The translations under genes were made by a program, and so were the position numbers. The notes below the pieces were generated by a model. That model ran no database searches. It had not been told where the DNA came from and was given only the letters and a program-made list of their open reading frames with translations. A stretch of 64,000 nucleotides of DNA from Clostridia bacterium. Its GTDB lineage: Bacteria; Bacillota; Clostridia; Christensenellales; Aristaeellaceae. This document shows, in pieces, positions 24,157-33,114 of this stretch (the stretch's first letter is position 1; each line of letters opens with the position of its first letter). The stretch is from assembly GCA_017431005.1 (NCBI GenBank), contig JAFRLY010000052.1, positions 24,608 through 88,607 on the forward strand, read 5' to 3'.

Positions 24157-24639
24157 ATGGATATGGGACTGAAGGAAATTCTGCGTCAGGCCAAATTTGC
24201 CCAGGTGGGCTTCGTCGTGAACAATATTGAGGAGACCAAGAAAAAGTACGCGCTCCTGTTTGACTGCCTCGTGCCGGACACTCAGCCCTGCGGGGAATAT
24301 GAGATCACCCAGACCCGCATCTTCGGTGAGCCGGCGCCGAAGGCCACCAGCAAGCTGGCGTTCATCGATCTGACGCCTGGGGTGCAGCTGGAGCTGATCG
24401 AGCCCAATGAGGAGCCCTCCGTCTGGCGGGATCATCTGAACAAATACGGCGAGGGGATTCACCATATCGCCTTCCAGGTGGAAAACGGCGACGAGGTCAT
24501 CCGCCGCCTGAAGGAGGAGTTCGGTGCCGTCGTGGAGCAGGAAGGCAATTACGGGGACGGCTCCGGCCGCTATGTCTATCTGGATGTGCAGGACTCCCTG
24601 AAATGCCGGATTGAACTGCTTGAAAGCTTTAAAAAGTAA
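24157..24639 (+). CDS. VOC family protein (methylmalonyl-CoA epimerase/glyoxalase-like)
   Basis: The 160-residue vicinal-oxygen-chelate protein has two beta-alpha-beta-beta-beta modules. Putative metal ligands are Gln in FAQVGFVV, Glu in QLELIEP, His in GIHHIAFQV and Glu in CRIELLES, the standard four-ligand pattern. The sequence style (NKYGEGIHHIAF) is closest to methylmalonyl-CoA epimerases, but no mutase or carboxylase gene is nearby. It lies in the TIM-barrel/VOC operon and may instead act on a sugar-derived substrate. An in-frame ATG at 24163 is an alternative start; AAAGGGG is placed for either. Confidence 0.85.
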   Translation: MDMGLKEILRQAKFAQVGFVVNNIEETKKKYALLFDCLVPDTQPCGEYEITQTRIFGEPAPKATSKLAFIDLTPGVQLELIEPNEEPSVWRDHLNKYGEGIHHIAFQVENGDEVIRRLKEEFGAVVEQEGNYGDGSGRYVYLDVQDSLKCRIELLESFKK

Positions 24640-24656
24640 CCGGGAGGAAGAGAAAT

Positions 24657-25088
24657 ATGGGACAGATCATCAAAGGAATCGCGCATGCCGCATACACCGT
24701 TAAGGATATGGAAACCGCAGTCGCCTTTTATGAAAAGGTTTTCGGCTTCAAAAAAGCCTTCACGATGAACCATCCTCTGACAGGCGCTCCCTGGATTGTC
24801 TATGTGTATGTCGCTGAGGGACAGTTTATTGAGCTCTTCTACGGCGGCGTCACGGAAGATCCTTACACGGATGAGAGAATCGGATACTCCCATCTCTGCC
24901 TGCAGGTCAGTGACATTCAGGAGGCTGCCGCCGCGGTTCTGGCTGCCGGTGCGCCGCTGGACTCTGCGCCCCGCAAAGGGATGGACGGCAACTGGCAGTG
25001 CTGGACACATGATCCCGATGGCAACCGCATCGAACTGATGCAGATGATGCCGGATTCTCTTCAGGATAAATACCAGAAGGGTCTGTAA
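24657..25088 (+). CDS. VOC family protein (glyoxalase-like)
   Basis: The 143-residue protein has the VOC fold, with ligand candidates His in GIAHAAYTV, Glu in FIELFYGG, His in YSHLCLQV and Glu in RIELMQMM. The pattern is that of lactoylglutathione lyase-type and dioxygenase-type members; function cannot be fixed. Its start has GGGAGGAAG about 9 bases upstream, and it lies 17 bases after the first VOC gene. It ends the operon at a strong bidirectional terminator. The two VOC proteins differ clearly in sequence, so they are not a recent duplication. Confidence 0.85.
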   Translation: MGQIIKGIAHAAYTVKDMETAVAFYEKVFGFKKAFTMNHPLTGAPWIVYVYVAEGQFIELFYGGVTEDPYTDERIGYSHLCLQVSDIQEAAAAVLAAGAPLDSAPRKGMDGNWQCWTHDPDGNRIELMQMMPDSLQDKYQKGL

Positions 25089-25103
25089 TTCTTCAGACCG
25101 CAG

Positions 25104-25140
25104 AAATGCCGCCCATATCAACATATGGGCGGCATTTTTT
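25104..25140. terminator. Bidirectional intrinsic terminator
   Basis: A perfect TGCCGCCCATAT / ATATGGGCGGCA stem with a CAAC loop has A and T runs on either side. It lies between the VOC gene (plus) and the arabinanase gene (minus), which converge. Confidence 0.9.
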
Positions 25141-25153
25141 GCGTTTATGGCCG

Positions 25154-26674
25154 TCATTCTGCGGGATACCGGACGCCCCAGACGCTTTCATTCCCGCCAA
25201 CTGCGGTAAAAACAATGACCTCATTCTTCGCGTCATCCTGCATTCTGCAGAGCACCCCGCTGTATTCCTTCCCGTCAAGTGTCAGATGCAGGAACGCGGT
25301 GCCGTCAGTCAGTGCCCAGGAGCCGGAGAGATCCTTTCCCCCGATACTCCCGTCTTCCCGAAGATACAGTACCATCGGCTCCGCGATCTGATCGTTGATC
25401 AGGATACCCTGGTTGATGACGTAGTAGCGCCCGGGAACATCCTTCGGGTCAAAGGCAGCCGGTATATCCTCTCCCCGGGTGGTGTACGGCAGCAGGCAGG
25501 GCCAGCCCTCCTCATTGACGCCGTACTGCTTCACCTGGGGAGTGTGTCTTTCTGAATTGTTGTTGAACCGGGTATGATAGCATACGTAGCGCTTGCCGTC
25601 GGACCCGATCATGGCGCTGTTGTGCCCGGTGGCCATATAGGCGGTCCGCACAGAGGGCAGAATATAGTTGCCGGAAAGCTTCAGCCCGTAGCGGAAATGG
25701 GAGATGGTGCCGGGGTGTTTCCCGTTCATGTCCTCGTAATCCCCGTCCGGGGTGCGGGAACGGAAAACCCGGATCTGATAACCGCCGTGGGCCGCCAGGC
25801 CTCCGTAGGAAACGAAAAGATAGTACCAGCCGGCGGCCGCGTCATAAAGAATGTACGGCCCCTCCATGGACTGGTGGTTTCCGCCCATGAGCTTTTTGCC
25901 GAAGTATGGGTCGATGCCGTTTTTCTCATCCGCCTCCGGATGGATGACCAGTCCTGTTGCGGGATCCAGCTCCAGCAGGAAGATGCCGCCGGACCAGGAG
26001 CCGTATACCATCCACAGCCGGTGATTTTCATCATAGAACACAGCCGGATCCAGCGCGTTGGGATAATCGTTGTAGTTGTAGGTTCCCGCTGAATTCAGAT
26101 AGTGCTTTGAAATCCATTCCTCATCCGCATACTGTGCCACATCCGTCGCCTGAATCGTGTTCCGGTCAAAGCCGGAGCAGATCAGCGCCCCCTGCCAGAT
26201 ATAGGGACCCTCTATGCTGTCCGCAATCCCGAAACAAAGGTTGGATGCGTTCCAGGTGGAGGATGTGCAGTAATACATCATGTATTTCCCGAGCGTATCG
26301 TTGTAAATCACGTCCGGCGCCCAGACATGATACCCTTTGTCATCCGTCGGGATCACGCTTTTGGGGCCGCCGGCGTAATCAAATACATGGGAGTCCTCGC
26401 TGAAGATATTGCCCCATACTTTGTTGTTCGGCAGATATCCGTCCGCCCTCATGACCCAGGTGCGCAGGTCGTCGGATACCGCGGCGGTCATATGCGTTCC
26501 GAAAATATAGTATTTTCCTTCCGCCTCCAGGATGGAGGGATCGTGCACCGCGGCCCGGGACGTCACGATACCAGCCGGCACATCCTTCCAGTCCTCCGTA
26601 TAGTCCTCCGCGGCAGAGGAACTGAAGACGGATAACAGCACAGCAGCACTCAGGATCAGGGACAGCAGTCTCAT
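25154..26674 (-). CDS. Secreted GH43 endo-1,5-alpha-L-arabinanase
   Basis: The 506-residue enzyme has a signal peptide (MRLLSLILSAAVLLSVFSSS) and a five-bladed GH43 domain. The catalytic base Asp is in AAVHDPSILEAEGKYYIFGTH (near 45), the pKa-modulating Asp is in VWAPDVIYND, and the acid Glu is in QSMEGPYILYDAA (near 270). The domain order, with a C-terminal ~100-residue beta domain starting near KDVPGRYYVINQG, matches extracellular arabinan endo-1,5-alpha-L-arabinosidases. It would release arabino-oligosaccharides from pectic arabinan outside the cell. It is the last gene of the cell-wall locus. The ATG at 26674 is preferred over a TTG one codon upstream. Confidence 0.88.
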   Translation of the reverse strand: MRLLSLILSAAVLLSVFSSSAAEDYTEDWKDVPAGIVTSRAAVHDPSILEAEGKYYIFGTHMTAAVSDDLRTWVMRADGYLPNNKVWGNIFSEDSHVFDYAGGPKSVIPTDDKGYHVWAPDVIYNDTLGKYMMYYCTSSTWNASNLCFGIADSIEGPYIWQGALICSGFDRNTIQATDVAQYADEEWISKHYLNSAGTYNYNDYPNALDPAVFYDENHRLWMVYGSWSGGIFLLELDPATGLVIHPEADEKNGIDPYFGKKLMGGNHQSMEGPYILYDAAAGWYYLFVSYGGLAAHGGYQIRVFRSRTPDGDYEDMNGKHPGTISHFRYGLKLSGNYILPSVRTAYMATGHNSAMIGSDGKRYVCYHTRFNNNSERHTPQVKQYGVNEEGWPCLLPYTTRGEDIPAAFDPKDVPGRYYVINQGILINDQIAEPMVLYLREDGSIGGKDLSGSWALTDGTAFLHLTLDGKEYSGVLCRMQDDAKNEVIVFTAVGGNESVWGVRYPAE

Positions 26675-26712
26675 CAAAGGATAACCCCCTTCCGTATAAC
26701 CGATCAGCGTTT

Positions 26713-28884
26713 TCAGTCTTTTGTAAGCGTGAACACCCGGGTTTTCTCCGGGTGATCCGCGTATCCCGTCGAAATCTCAAATGCTCCGGGTTCGGAAACA
26801 TACCGGCATTCATAATCCCAAAAGCGCAGCTGTTCCTCCGTCACGTCAAAGGTCACCTCAGCGGTTTCACCGGGCTTGAGGAAGACCTTTTTATAATCAA
26901 TCAGCTGCTGCACCGGCCGGACGACAGAAGCGGCCCTGTCCCGCAGATAAAGCTGCACAACCTCTTTTCCCGCCCTCTCTCCGGCATTCCGGACTGTAAC
27001 AGTCACCTGCAGCGTTTCATCCGGGCGGATCGTTTCCCGGCTCAGCGTCAGATCCAGCGTCTCAAAACGTGTATAGCTCAGCCCGTGGCCGAAGGAATAC
27101 AGCGGCAGGTTCGGTGAATCCAGATAGGAGCTCGTAAAGGGGAATACGCCGGAATCAGGCTGCGGTTTCGGCCTGCCGGTGTTCATCCGGTTATAGGGCA
27201 GCGGGCACTGTCCCACACTTCTCGGGAATCCCGCTGAAAGCTTCCCGCAGGGATTGGCTCTTCCGAAAAGCAGCCTGGCTGCCGCGCTGCCCGCCTCTGT
27301 GCCGGGATACCACATCTCCAGAACAGCCGGTGCGATGGCATCCAGCTCCGTCAGCGCCAGCGGACGGCCGTTAAAGAGCAGCACCGCTGTACGCGGGTTG
27401 GCAGCCAGCACCCTGCGTGCCAGCTCCATCTGCGGTCCCGGCAGGCAGAGATCCGCCCGGCTGCGGCCTTCCCCGCTGTCGTTCTCGGGTTCACCCAGTG
27501 CCAGAATCACGGCCTCCGCCTCCCGGGCAGCCGCAACCGCCCGTTCGATTCCGGAAATATCCGTATCTCCGATCTCCGCGCCGCAGCCCCGTTCTGTAAT
27601 CACTTCCAGAGCGGGCAGCATGGCTTTCAGGCCCTCCGGAAGGGTTACCGCGTCCTTCCAGGCTCCCGGCCTGCTCCAGAATCCCACCAGATGGCGCTCC
27701 TCCGCGAAGGGGCCGATCAGCGCCACCTTCCGCAGTGTCTCCGGGAAGGGCAGAATCCCGTCGTTTTTAAGCAGCACAGCGCTTTCCTCCGCCGCTCTCC
27801 GGGCGATCTCCCGGTGCTCCGGGCAGAGGTAGATTTCCCTTTCCTTAGCTTCATCCGCGCCGTGATAGGGGTTTTCAAACAGGCCGAGCTCATTTTTCAG
27901 CTCCAGCACACGCAGCACCGCTTTGTCCAGGGCTTCTTCGGACACGGTCCCTTCCCGGACCAGCTCCGCCAGATGCAGGTAATAGGCATTCTGCACCATA
28001 TCGATATCACATCCGGCAGCCATCGCCAGCCGGACGGCATCCTTCATGTTCTCCGCCACGCCGTGGGCCACCAGTTCTCCCACCGCGTTATAGTCGCTGA
28101 CAACAACGCCGCTGAAACCCCACTCCCCGCGCAGCACCTGATTCATGAGCCAGCGGTTTGCCACCGACGGAATGCCGTTCAGGGCGTTGAACGAAGGCAT
28201 TACCAGACGTGCTCCGGCGTCCACGCAGGCCTTGTATGCCGGCAGATAGCTTTCGCGCAGCTGCCGTTCGGACATATCCACCGTGTTGTAATCCCGTCCG
28301 CCCTCCGGTGCGCCGTATCCCGCATAGTGTTTAACGCAGCAGGCAATATTGTCTTTCCGGCTCAGGTCGTCTCCCTGTGCTGTCCGCACAAAGGCGGCGC
28401 CCATCCGGCTGTTGATCAGCGGCTCTTCGGAGTTTGTTTCCAGGATCCGGCCCCAGCGCGGATCCCGGGCAGTGTCGACCATCGGATTGAAGGTCACATG
28501 CACGCCGCATGCGGCTGCTTCCTTCCGGGCCATATCCGCGCATTCCGTCATCAGGCCGTCGTCAAAGGAGCAGCCCATGGCAAGGGGAATGGGATAGGTT
28601 GTGCGCAGCCCGTGGATCACGTCCAGCATCAGCAGCAGGGGAATCTTATGGGGATCCGCCGCCAGATGCTTATCCTGCAGGGCTCTCGCCTGAGCGGCAT
28701 CCTCAAAGGTCAGCACGCTCCCGATCACCCGGTTCAGTTCCTCTGCAGGAAGTATTTCGCCGTCCGGGCCTGTGATATCCATTTTGTTTTCAATAAACTG
28801 TCCCGCGTTGCACTGAACCAGCTGCCCCACCTTTTCCTCCAGTGTCATGGAAGCAAGCAGCTTTCCGAGTTTCTCCTCTCTCAT
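26713..28884 (-). CDS. Glycoside hydrolase family 3, cytoplasmic
   Basis: The 723-residue GH3 enzyme has no signal peptide. Its barrel domain includes the loop NPMVDTARDPRWGRILET (near 145) and KHYAGYGAPEGGRDYN. The nucleophile Asp is in GVVVSDYNAVGE (near 270). The sandwich domain includes ALIGPFAEERHLVGFW, and the C-terminal FnIII-like domain ends near VRPVQQLIDYKKVFLKPGE. The overall form is that of bacterial beta-glucosidases and beta-xylosidases of the BglX type. It should trim imported oligosaccharides. It sits between the AEC transporter and the secreted arabinanase in the same transcription direction. It shares only family-level resemblance with the GH3 at 5214. Confidence 0.92.
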   Translation of the reverse strand: MREEKLGKLLASMTLEEKVGQLVQCNAGQFIENKMDITGPDGEILPAEELNRVIGSVLTFEDAAQARALQDKHLAADPHKIPLLLMLDVIHGLRTTYPIPLAMGCSFDDGLMTECADMARKEAAACGVHVTFNPMVDTARDPRWGRILETNSEEPLINSRMGAAFVRTAQGDDLSRKDNIACCVKHYAGYGAPEGGRDYNTVDMSERQLRESYLPAYKACVDAGARLVMPSFNALNGIPSVANRWLMNQVLRGEWGFSGVVVSDYNAVGELVAHGVAENMKDAVRLAMAAGCDIDMVQNAYYLHLAELVREGTVSEEALDKAVLRVLELKNELGLFENPYHGADEAKEREIYLCPEHREIARRAAEESAVLLKNDGILPFPETLRKVALIGPFAEERHLVGFWSRPGAWKDAVTLPEGLKAMLPALEVITERGCGAEIGDTDISGIERAVAAAREAEAVILALGEPENDSGEGRSRADLCLPGPQMELARRVLAANPRTAVLLFNGRPLALTELDAIAPAVLEMWYPGTEAGSAAARLLFGRANPCGKLSAGFPRSVGQCPLPYNRMNTGRPKPQPDSGVFPFTSSYLDSPNLPLYSFGHGLSYTRFETLDLTLSRETIRPDETLQVTVTVRNAGERAGKEVVQLYLRDRAASVVRPVQQLIDYKKVFLKPGETAEVTFDVTEEQLRFWDYECRYVSEPGAFEISTGYADHPEKTRVFTLTKD

Positions 28885-28940
28885 GATGCTTCGGTCCTCT
28901 CTTTCATTGTTCCGGTATGTCCCGCCTCTTTTTCCGCCCG

Positions 28941-29873
28941 TCAGATGCCTAGCGCGGCAAACACCGCAAATCCCGCGATGGCAATCAGTGTGGATACGGA
29001 AAGTGCGGAGGAAACGTACACCCGCTGATCCGGCTCGTCCGCGAATACCGGCAGCACGAAAGGCGGCGGCAGAATAAAGATCACGTTGACCGCGGAGGTC
29101 AGGTCCGCCTCCGGCCAGAACAGGCGCAGCAGCGCCAGGAACGCAAACCGGAGAATCACCATGATTCCCAGCCGCACGGCAGCCACCTGCAGCGTGGGCT
29201 TCCAGGGAATATCCCTGAATACCAGATCGTAGCCGATGGTCAGCAGAATGATCGCGCCGGTCGGTGCGGAAATGAAGTCCGTGCAGGCGTCCAGGATTCC
29301 GCTGATTCCTGACGGGATCAGCCGCTGGTAGAGGCCGGTTGCTCCCAGCAGAATACCGCCCGCGATCGCAAAGATAATCGGTGAAAGCACCATTTCACGG
29401 AGGAGCTGCCTGCCGTTCGCCTGCTGTTTCCCGTCCAGTCCCAGCAGAATTTTATACAGCGTGAATACGAACAGCACCTGGCCCAGGTCGACCCGCGCGA
29501 ACTCGCTGATCCGGGCTGTTCCGTAAAGCATCTGGAACAGGGCATACCCCAGCATGCCCGCCTCAAAGCCGGTCGTCAGGAACGGCACGAAACGGGACTG
29601 CATATGAAACAGCTTTGCCGCAAGCTTTCCCAGCGCCCAGGCCGCGACGCACACCAGGAACATCAGCAGCGGAACGGCAACATCCATGAAGGTGTACCGC
29701 ATCGTCGCGAACGCGTTCAGCAGCACCGCGGGCAGGGCAATATTGACGACTACGGTCTTCAGGGCATCGATTCCCTCCCGGGAGATCAGGCTGCGCTGCC
29801 TGCAGATCATGCCGATGCCCAGCATGAGCATCACAGGCAGAATGGTCTTCAGAACCTCCGTCATCTGATTCAT
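28941..29873 (-). CDS. AEC family (auxin efflux carrier-like) transporter
   Basis: The 310-residue membrane protein has about ten hydrophobic segments in two halves. The first is ILPVMLMLGIGMICRQRSLIS, and NIALPAVLLNAFATMRY is typical of AEC transporters. Characterised bacterial members move malate, malonate or other carboxylates. A carboxylate product of pectin breakdown is possible here but unproven. The start codon overlaps the stop of the ankyrin-GH43 gene by 4 bases, so translation is coupled inside the cell-wall locus. It could be an exporter of fermentation acids or an importer of a sugar acid. Confidence 0.85.
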   Translation of the reverse strand: MNQMTEVLKTILPVMLMLGIGMICRQRSLISREGIDALKTVVVNIALPAVLLNAFATMRYTFMDVAVPLLMFLVCVAAWALGKLAAKLFHMQSRFVPFLTTGFEAGMLGYALFQMLYGTARISEFARVDLGQVLFVFTLYKILLGLDGKQQANGRQLLREMVLSPIIFAIAGGILLGATGLYQRLIPSGISGILDACTDFISAPTGAIILLTIGYDLVFRDIPWKPTLQVAAVRLGIMVILRFAFLALLRLFWPEADLTSAVNVIFILPPPFVLPVFADEPDQRVYVSSALSVSTLIAIAGFAVFAALGI

Positions 29874-31732
29874 CCGGCAGTCTCTCCTCTGTTAAAATAC
29901 ACCGTATGGTTCAGGAAGGCAGCCTCACCTGCCCCGACCGCTGCCAGCCCCAGCAGTGCGCCGGTAAAGCGTTTCCCTCCGGTGATGCCTTCATCGCTCA
30001 GGTAATCCGCCTCGAGGGAGCAGAGATATTCCCATCCGCCGCCGGACCGGATCATCAGCTTCCGCAGCACGCCGTTTCCGGACACCGCCAGCTCAGCGGT
30101 TACTCCGGTAACCGTCATAAGCTCCCGAACAGTTCTCTCTTCTCCGGTCTGCTCCGTGACTTCCACCTGCAGCCCGTACCCGGCTCTGCGGGCGGTGAAA
30201 AGGAAGAAGCTTCGTTCATCATAGTAGCCGGCGATACCGGCGCTGCTTCCCTCTTCACAGCCGGAAAGATCCGCCTGAACGGACTGGAAGAAATCCAGCT
30301 CTTTCTGCCTGCACAGCAGCAGGCTGCATGGACCGGCTCCTGCCGGGTCCGCTCCGCATCGCAGGGTCATCCGCGCTCCGATGATCCGGGTAAAGCTGCG
30401 GGGATCTGTCCGCGGCGCGATCCAGTCCTCCTGCTCCGGTCCGGGAATTTCCTCCGCATTTCCGAAGGGTGCCCGCTGCAGGCAGCTGGGGCCTTTCAGC
30501 CGGTTGACCATCGGCCAGCCGTCCGCTGTCCATTCCATCGGGTCCAGGGCTGTCTCCCGGCCGAGCACCGTTTTTCCGCCTGATTTTCTGCCGCACAGAT
30601 AAACCATGTACCACCTGCCGTCCGGGGTGGATACCGGTTTGCCGTGGCCGCTGCGCTGAATATACGCGTCCGGCTTTTTTCTGCCGAGGATGGGATTGAA
30701 GGGGCAGGCTTCATAGGGTCCCTTCAGGCTGCGGCTGCGCATCACGGTTTCCATGTGGCCGTCTCCCGTTCCGCCCTCCGCCAGGAACAGATAATACCAT
30801 CCGTCCTTTTTCAGCAGATGCGGGCCCTCCGGCTTGATCCGGGCATCCCCGAAAAAGATCATTTCAGGTTCGGAAAGGATTTCCCCTTCCTCGCTGATTT
30901 CGGCCATAATCGCGCCGGGGTTCAGCAGGATATACCGCCTGTCTCCCTCCGCGAACAGGGAGGGATCGATCCCGTCCAGCGGCAGGAACTTCGGTTCCGC
31001 CCAGGGTCCCTCCGGCTTTTCCGCCCAGGTCAGCATCTGCAGCCGGTAGGGCGGGGTGTTGCGGCGCAGCGTCGCCACAACCCAGAACCGGCCGTGCCAC
31101 CAGGAAATATCCGGCGCCCAGTAGCCGAACCCGCCCGGCAGCCCCTGCAGTCCGGATTTTTCCAGGTTATCCGCCGCGTGTCCGATGAGCCGCCAGTGTA
31201 CCAGATCCCTGGAGTGAAAAACCGGCAGCCCCGGAAAGCAGACGAAGGAGGAATTTACCAGGTAATAATCCTCCCCCACCCGCACCACGGAGGGATCCGG
31301 ATGAAATCCGCGGATCACGGGATTCCGGTAGCAGTCCTCCAGCCTGAAGCCCAGGCGTTCCGTCAGCCAGGCGTACCCCGCGGGGTTCTCCGCCCCTGCC
31401 GCCTCGTCCAGCGGCGTCCGCCCGGCGGCGTCGCCCTCCATCGGATCCAGGCCGGCCACATCCATGGCAAAAGCGATGGTCTCCGGGTCTCCGGAGGCTG
31501 CCGCGTCATGCAGCAGGGTTCTTCCGTCCGCGTCTGTCTCCATGGAGTAAAGATGATAATGCGTGAACAGGTCCTTCAGGATCTCCGCCTGCCCCTTTCC
31601 GGCAGCCAGCCGGGTTATCTGCAGGCGGTCGTCCTCAGAGGCGTCCTCCAGCTCCCCTGCCAGAAACAGCTGCCAAAGCGCATCGCTGTCCCCGTTCTCA
31701 ACAGCCCGAAGCGTTTCCTTCAGTTTTGTCAT
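29870..31732 (-). CDS. Ankyrin-repeat-like N-terminus fused to GH43 glycosidase
   Basis: The 620-residue protein has an unusual architecture. Residues ~1-130 contain ankyrin-like repeats (GRTLLHDAAASGDPETIAFAMD and GRTPLDEAAGAENPAGYAWL). The GH43 five-bladed domain then starts at NPVIRGFHPDPSVVRVGEDYY, with the base Asp in HPDPS near 146, a second Asp in YWAPDISWW, and the acid Glu in IKPEGPHLL near 300. A C-terminal beta-sandwich from about 430 resembles the GH43 C2 domain of beta-xylosidases/arabinofuranosidases. There is no signal peptide, so it acts in the cytoplasm on imported oligosaccharides. Ankyrin repeats normally bind proteins; their role on a glycosidase is unknown. The gene overlaps both neighbours by 4 bases. 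Confidence 0.85.
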   Translation of the reverse strand: MTKLKETLRAVENGDSDALWQLFLAGELEDASEDDRLQITRLAAGKGQAEILKDLFTHYHLYSMETDADGRTLLHDAAASGDPETIAFAMDVAGLDPMEGDAAGRTPLDEAAGAENPAGYAWLTERLGFRLEDCYRNPVIRGFHPDPSVVRVGEDYYLVNSSFVCFPGLPVFHSRDLVHWRLIGHAADNLEKSGLQGLPGGFGYWAPDISWWHGRFWVVATLRRNTPPYRLQMLTWAEKPEGPWAEPKFLPLDGIDPSLFAEGDRRYILLNPGAIMAEISEEGEILSEPEMIFFGDARIKPEGPHLLKKDGWYYLFLAEGGTGDGHMETVMRSRSLKGPYEACPFNPILGRKKPDAYIQRSGHGKPVSTPDGRWYMVYLCGRKSGGKTVLGRETALDPMEWTADGWPMVNRLKGPSCLQRAPFGNAEEIPGPEQEDWIAPRTDPRSFTRIIGARMTLRCGADPAGAGPCSLLLCRQKELDFFQSVQADLSGCEEGSSAGIAGYYDERSFFLFTARRAGYGLQVEVTEQTGEERTVRELMTVTGVTAELAVSGNGVLRKLMIRSGGGWEYLCSLEADYLSDEGITGGKRFTGALLGLAAVGAGEAAFLNHTVYFNRGETAG

Positions 31733-33084
31733 GCTTTCTCCTCCGCTTTGCGGTATCCGCTGGCAAAGCCCTGGTATCCGCCTGTCACAGGGCCGCTGGA
31801 ACAGCGGCTCTGCACTGTCGCCCGGTTTTCGCGGATATGAATCAGCATGTCAAATCCGCAGGGCGAATCCCCGACGGCGAAGCACCGGACCCGCAGCAGC
31901 CCATCCTCCAGCCATCCGGCGGATATGAGCGCAGGCACCTCCGGCCATCCCGGGAAAGCGGTTTCCAGAATTTCTCCTCGCCGGAAGGGAATGGCCGCGT
32001 CCCCCCTGGTGTTCTCCAGCCGGACGCAGTCCCGATCCATCCGCAGATGTTTCAGCCCCAGGGCGTTTCCCTCCGGGAAGCAGTATTCCCCTTCCGCAGT
32101 GCCGGCAATCTCCGCACGGTCCTCCAGCGGCCGCACCGCCAGGTTCAGGCGGACCGGCGCCGTATCCTCCGTTCCGAGGTAAGGATACACTTCATCGAAA
32201 AACGCGTTGTAAATCCGCTGCACGCCCTGGGGATCCAGCCGCGTGTCCGCAATAGTGGACAGTACCGCCTGCTTCTCCGGACAGATAACTGCCAGCTGTC
32301 CGCCCATGCCGTACATGGCCCATCCGGTCCGGACGCGCCAGCACTGCCATCCGTAGCCGTACCGCTCCTCTTCCTTGTCCTGCAGTACGGTTTCAATATG
32401 CTTCCGCTGCATTTCCTCAACGAACCAGCCGGGAATCAGGCCTCTGCCTCCGTCCGCCAGGCACAGGGCAATCCGGTGCATATCCCGCAGGCTCATGCAC
32501 AGCCCGGTACCGCCCTGGCAGCAGCCGGAGGGATCCCGCAGCCAGAACCGCGGATCCTCGCATCCCAGCGGCTTGAACAGCCGCTCCTCCAGGAACTCCA
32601 TGACCTCCTGCCCGCTCAGCCGCCGGACCAGCGCCGCCAGCACCTGGCTGTTGCCGGTATCATACGCGAAAACGGTTCCCGGCTCATGATCCGCAGGCGT
32701 ACGGAAGAACGCCTCCGCCCAGTTTTCGTCGGTGCCTTCCCGGTAGGCAGTTTTGCTGAAGCAGGTCGCCATCCGCAGCATATCCCGGATTTTCAGCCGT
32801 TTCACCCGTTCATCCGTCTTCTCGGTAATCCAGTCCCGGAAGAAATCGGCGATCAGGCTGTCCAGGGTGAGCTTTCCGTCATCAATCAGCATCCCGATGG
32901 CGATGCCGGTCAGCGTCTTGCTGACGGAATACAGCCTGTGCGGTTTTCCTTCCCGCATCGGCGCATAATAAGCCTTCGCCTTTTCTTCCCCATTCACAGA
33001 CAGGATAAATCCGTACAGGTTCACATCCTCCCGTGCCAGGCGATCCGTAAAACACCGGACTCTGTCAGCCAGCCTTCCGTCCAT
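31729..33084 (-). CDS. Serine hydrolase, class C beta-lactamase-like (esterase?)
   Basis: The 451-residue protein has the serine beta-lactamase/transpeptidase-like domain. It carries SxxK as SVSK (near residue 54) within HRLYSVSKTLTGIAIGMLID, and a Tyr-containing second motif in FAYDTGNSQVLAAL. A C-terminal ~120-residue extra domain follows. There is no signal peptide, so it is not a secreted beta-lactamase. Members of this family are often esterases or peptidases. Among cytosolic GH43 enzymes it may remove acetyl or feruloyl esters from imported oligosaccharides (inference). It overlaps the ankyrin-GH43 start region by 4 bases and follows the GH43 gene at 33115. Confidence 0.8.
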   Translation of the reverse strand: MDGRLADRVRCFTDRLAREDVNLYGFILSVNGEEKAKAYYAPMREGKPHRLYSVSKTLTGIAIGMLIDDGKLTLDSLIADFFRDWITEKTDERVKRLKIRDMLRMATCFSKTAYREGTDENWAEAFFRTPADHEPGTVFAYDTGNSQVLAALVRRLSGQEVMEFLEERLFKPLGCEDPRFWLRDPSGCCQGGTGLCMSLRDMHRIALCLADGGRGLIPGWFVEEMQRKHIETVLQDKEEERYGYGWQCWRVRTGWAMYGMGGQLAVICPEKQAVLSTIADTRLDPQGVQRIYNAFFDEVYPYLGTEDTAPVRLNLAVRPLEDRAEIAGTAEGEYCFPEGNALGLKHLRMDRDCVRLENTRGDAAIPFRRGEILETAFPGWPEVPALISAGWLEDGLLRVRCFAVGDSPCGFDMLIHIRENRATVQSRCSSGPVTGGYQGFASGYRKAEEKA

Positions 33085-33114
33085 GCTTCTGCCGTCCTTT
33101 CGCTTTTGTCCTGC

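Noticed and set aside
29870-29873. Short gene overlaps in the cell-wall locus read as frameshifts
   Set aside because: Each overlap is an ATGA stop/start junction between complete proteins, so it reflects translational coupling.
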